From the NCBI GenBank assembly GCA_963700185.1, contig CAVOWP010000001.1:1-64000 (forward strand): a DNA stretch of 64,000 nucleotides, given 5' to 3'. Both the position numbers and the translations under genes were made by a program. Shown here one piece after another: positions 61,613 through 64,000 of the stretch. How positions within the stretch are numbered: the stretch's first letter is position 1; the number at the start of each line of letters is the position of its first letter. A model generated the notes under the pieces. That model was not told where the DNA came from, did no database searches, and worked only from the letters and a program-made list of their open reading frames with translations. This DNA comes from AP-15 sp963700185 (GTDB lineage: Bacteria; Pseudomonadota; Alphaproteobacteria; ATCC43930; CGMCC-115725).

Positions 61613-62398
61613 ATGGAATTACGGTTAGACGGCAGGACCGCGGTCGTCACTGGCGGCAGCAAGGGGCTGGGCTTGGCAATCGCCGAGGAGTACGCCAAAT
61701 CGGGCGCCGACGTCACGATCCTGGCTCGCGACCAGGGAACCCTCAACGAGGCCAAGGCCAGGATCCAGGCCGGCGCGCCGGGCCGCAAGGTCGCCGCGAT
61801 CAGCTGCGATGTTTCGAAGGCGGCCGACATCCGCAAGACCTACGACCAGATCGTCTCCGAGTTCGGCAAGATCGACATCTTCGTCAACAACGCCGGGCAA
61901 TCGACGCGCGGGCCGTCGGAGACGATCACCGATGAGATGTGGCAGGCCGACCTGGACCTCAAACTGTTCGCGCAGATCCGCTTCTGCCGGCTCCTCCTCC
62001 CGCAGATGAAGCAGCGCAAATGGGGCCGCATCATCAGCGTCCTCAACATCGGCGCCAAGGCGCCGGGCGCCGACAGCGCGCCGACCTCGGTCAGCCGTGC
62101 CGCCCAGATGGCCTTCACCAAAGTGCTGTCGCAGGAAGGCGCGCCGCACAACGTGCTGGTCAATTCGCTGCATGTCGGGGTCATCGTCAGCGACCAGATC
62201 GTCCGCCGCCACCAGCGCGAGGGCGCCAACGTCTCGCTCGACGATTTCATCGCCCAGGCCGGGCGCGGCGTGCCGATGGGCCGGATGGGGCGCGCTGAGG
62301 AATTCGCCAACATAGCGTGCTTCCTCGCCTCCGACGCCGCCTCGTATGTGACGGGCTGTGCAATCAACGTCGACGGCGGCCGCTCCCCGGTCGTGTAG
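61613..62398 (+). CDS. SDR family protein lacking the usual YxxxK
   Basis: A 261-residue Rossmann-fold oxidoreductase-like protein: TVVTGGSKGLGLAIAEEYAKSG (NAD(P) site), CDVSKAADIRK, VNNAGQSTRGPS. The Ser region IISVLNIGAKAP is present, but where classical SDRs have YxxxK this protein reads TSVSR in SAPTSVSRAAQMAFTK, so Tyr and Lys are replaced by Thr and Arg. Similar sequences occur in a known SDR subgroup, so it may have another chemistry. A good ribosome-binding site (AAGGAGGAG) precedes ATG 61613. Confidence 0.88.
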   Translation: MELRLDGRTAVVTGGSKGLGLAIAEEYAKSGADVTILARDQGTLNEAKARIQAGAPGRKVAAISCDVSKAADIRKTYDQIVSEFGKIDIFVNNAGQSTRGPSETITDEMWQADLDLKLFAQIRFCRLLLPQMKQRKWGRIISVLNIGAKAPGADSAPTSVSRAAQMAFTKVLSQEGAPHNVLVNSLHVGVIVSDQIVRRHQREGANVSLDDFIAQAGRGVPMGRMGRAEEFANIACFLASDAASYVTGCAINVDGGRSPVV

Positions 62399-62405
62399 CC
62401 CGACC

Positions 62406-62479
62406 CCCTCACCCACCGAGCCACCTCTCCCGCGGTGCGCTACGGGAGAAGGCGCCGAGCGTAGCGGGGCGGGTGAGGG
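62406..62479. repeat. REP-like palindromic element 5
   Basis: Outer arms CCCTCACCC (62406-62414) and GGGTGAGGG (62471-62479) are perfect complements, and an inner stem TCTCCCG (62426-62432)/CGGGAGA (62443-62449) nests inside. It lies between the convergent SDR and nudC genes. Confidence 0.72.
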
Positions 62480-62485
62480 TCTCGC

Positions 62486-63424
62486 TCAGACGCTATCGGA
62501 GCCAAAGGCCCAGCGGCGGGCGATCTGATGGCCGATCGCCAAGGGCGGCGGTAGGGTCGCCAGACCCGGAACGGGGTGGTCCGAGCGCGACCGTTCGACC
62601 ATTGCTCGGACCTCGTCGCGCTCGAACCAGCGCACCTCGGCGAGCTCTTCGGGATCAATCGTGATCCCCTCGGTCAGCGCTTCGCCGAGAAAGCCCATCA
62701 TCAGGCTCGACGGGAAGGGCCAAGGCTGCGACGCGAGATACCGCACCCGCCCGATCCGGATGCCGGATTCCTCAAAGACTTCGCGGCGCACCGCCTCCTC
62801 CGGGGTCTCACCCGGCTCCATAAAGCCGGCGAGACAGGAAAACCGGGCGCCGGGGCGCCGGTGGCCGCGGCCGAGCAGGCACCGCTCGCCCTTGACCGCG
62901 AGCATGATCACTACCGGGTCGACGCGCGGAAAGTGGTGCGCCTTGCAATTCGGGCAATGCCGCACCCACCCTCCCGAAGCGACGACGCTGGGCGTCCCGC
63001 ATCGTGCGCAGAAGCGATGCCGATCGTGCCAATCGATCAGCGATCGAGCCTCGGCGAGTATCGCCGCCTCGCCACCGTCGATCATTGGCGCAGCTGCGCG
63101 GGCATCCATCGCGACGCTTTCGCCTTCCGAAGTGATCTCCGCCGAGGTGGCGTCGAGGGCGAAATAGGCGCGGTCCTCGCGCATGCCGAGGAGAATGAGA
63201 GTGCTGCCGTCGTCGATCAGCGACCGCCAAGGGGCAACACTCTGCCAATCCAGAGCCGCTGCCGAAGAATGGCGCATCTGCGGCTTGAGGCCATGCAGCG
63301 GCAGCACCCGTGTGGCGGGATGTTCCAGCAAGGACGCGACCCAACCGGCATCTTGGCGGCGCTGGCTCACCCGGTCGAGCGGGATTGCCCGCAAAGCAAT
63401 AAATCTCTTCCATTTGGACAGCAT
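62486..63424 (-). CDS. nudC: NAD(+) diphosphatase
   Basis: NudC hydrolyses NAD(H) and removes NAD caps from RNA 5' ends. The zinc-ribbon has two Cys pairs in RFCARCGTPSVV and VRHCPNCKAHHFPRVDP, followed directly by the Nudix box GFMEPGETPEEAVRREVFEESGI. The C-terminal part has YLASQPWPFPSSLMMGFLGE, the SQPWPFP motif that is specific for NudC. At 312 residues it has a usual N-terminal domain. It converges with the SDR gene. Confidence 0.95.
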   Translation of the reverse strand: MLSKWKRFIALRAIPLDRVSQRRQDAGWVASLLEHPATRVLPLHGLKPQMRHSSAAALDWQSVAPWRSLIDDGSTLILLGMREDRAYFALDATSAEITSEGESVAMDARAAAPMIDGGEAAILAEARSLIDWHDRHRFCARCGTPSVVASGGWVRHCPNCKAHHFPRVDPVVIMLAVKGERCLLGRGHRRPGARFSCLAGFMEPGETPEEAVRREVFEESGIRIGRVRYLASQPWPFPSSLMMGFLGEALTEGITIDPEELAEVRWFERDEVRAMVERSRSDHPVPGLATLPPPLAIGHQIARRWAFGSDSV

Positions 63425-63478
63425 ACCTCCTCGGTGCCAGTCGCAGTCAAATGCAGCAATGCCGCATTGTGCTCGGGC

Positions 63479-64000
63479 TCACCCCGCGCCGTGGGCGAGC
63501 AGCATGCGGCCGTAGGGCGCCATCGCGGCCTGGCGGCTGGCGGCGTGGTGGGTCAGGATCGTCATCACGTCGCGCCGGATCGCCCCCAGCTCGTCGCTGT
63601 CATAGACCCAGCGGGCGCCGTTCAACTCGCACAGGCGGTCGATCGCCCAGCCCACCTGATGCTGCGCGTAGACCATGTCGCGCCGGGCACGCAATGCCTC
63701 GGCCTCGGTGATCTTGCGGCCCGAGCTGACCGCTGCGGTGCTGGATTCGCGCCCGGTGTGCAGCAGCATGGTTGCGACATCGATCGCCGCGGCGGCCTCG
63801 CCGACCGCCATCTGCACGACCTCGGATTCGGCCACCTTGGTCACTCCGCGCGACACCCGACCGGCCAGCGCGGCGCAGGCGATATCGAGCGCGCGGCGGC
63901 CGAGCGCGATAGCGACCGGCGGCAGCGAATAGGACACCAGGAACCCGCGCGGCGCGCGCAGCACCGGATATTCGGGATGCACCAGCGCACCCGGCGGCGT
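63479..64000 (-). CDS. C-terminal part of an acyl-CoA dehydrogenase-type flavoprotein, partial
   Basis: The last 173 residues of a protein that begins beyond the right edge; the frame is open through to base 64000. The helical block (PVAIALGRRALDIACAALAG, VQMAVGEAAAAIDVATMLL, YAQHQVGWAIDRLCELNGA) and the ITHHAASRQAAM-like end resemble the C-terminal domain of acyl-CoA dehydrogenase type 2/HsaA-like flavin monooxygenases, which act on aromatic or steroid compounds. The catalytic front part is outside the window, so the exact reaction is not known. Confidence 0.7.
   Translation of the reverse strand, partial: TPPGALVHPEYPVLRAPRGFLVSYSLPPVAIALGRRALDIACAALAGRVSRGVTKVAESEVVQMAVGEAAAAIDVATMLLHTGRESSTAAVSSGRKITEAEALRARRDMVYAQHQVGWAIDRLCELNGARWVYDSDELGAIRRDVMTILTHHAASRQAAMAPYGRMLLAHGAG

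Overview
The window is GC-rich, densely coded DNA from an alphaproteobacterium. The main evidence is gene order: a run reading (minus strand) ahcY, PAS histidine kinase, tsaE, amgK, murU, addB, addA, trxA is a recognisable alphaproteobacterial arrangement, as is rplM-rpsI facing an enoyl-CoA hydratase/CoA-binding-protein pair. A Rhodospirillales-like member fits best, but I cannot fix the genus. Many starts are GTG or TTG, and genes are often coupled by ATGA, GTGA or TGATG overlaps.

Layout. 1-6.1 kb: end of an mlaA-like gene, trpF, then a minus-strand block of two lipoproteins, an OmpR-type regulator with its sensor kinase, a DUF1491 protein, a stand-alone receiver domain and aroC. 6.2-11.1 kb: a small biosynthetic-looking locus in which an acyl-AMP ligase of the FAAL type, its acyl carrier protein and a sugar-phosphate-isomerase-like TIM barrel are bracketed by two sister FkbM methyltransferases. 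11.1-24.1 kb: the trxA-addAB-murU-amgK-tsaE-divL-like-ahcY block. As given, addB carries one and addA two single-base frameshifts. 24.2-26.3 kb: a lipoprotein gene cut by an IS1182-like element whose target duplication can be removed on paper to rejoin the gene. 26.5-30.8 kb: dienelactone hydrolase, DUF6295 and a four-gene operon (flavin-dependent oxidoreductase, ChaC, UDG-like, MBL hydrolase). 31.4 kb: a glycine-rich PEP-CTERM protein behind a near-perfect sigma-54 promoter. 32.8-45 kb: ribosomal and housekeeping genes, CoA-thioester enzymes, a radical SAM protein, two arsenosugar-type glycosyltransferase-family proteins, moaB, UDG, ETF-QO, a TPR protein, ispE. 45.4 kb: tRNA-Gln. 48.8-54.1 kb: an ABC polysaccharide export operon whose permease is fused to a large TPR domain. 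54.2-64 kb: catabolism, with twin amidohydrolases, benzoate-CoA ligase divergent from a BzdR/BoxR-type regulator, a two-subunit 3-oxoacid CoA-transferase, aldo/keto reductase, an SDR, nudC and a truncated acyl-CoA-dehydrogenase-like flavoprotein.

Short GC-rich palindromes of one family sit at four convergent gene junctions, and a fifth copy is read as the N-terminus of a glycosyltransferase. The parts most worth following up are the sigma-54/PEP-CTERM unit, the FAAL-ACP-FkbM locus, the TPR-permease fusion and the state of addAB. I see no CRISPR array, prophage, plasmid origin or rRNA.
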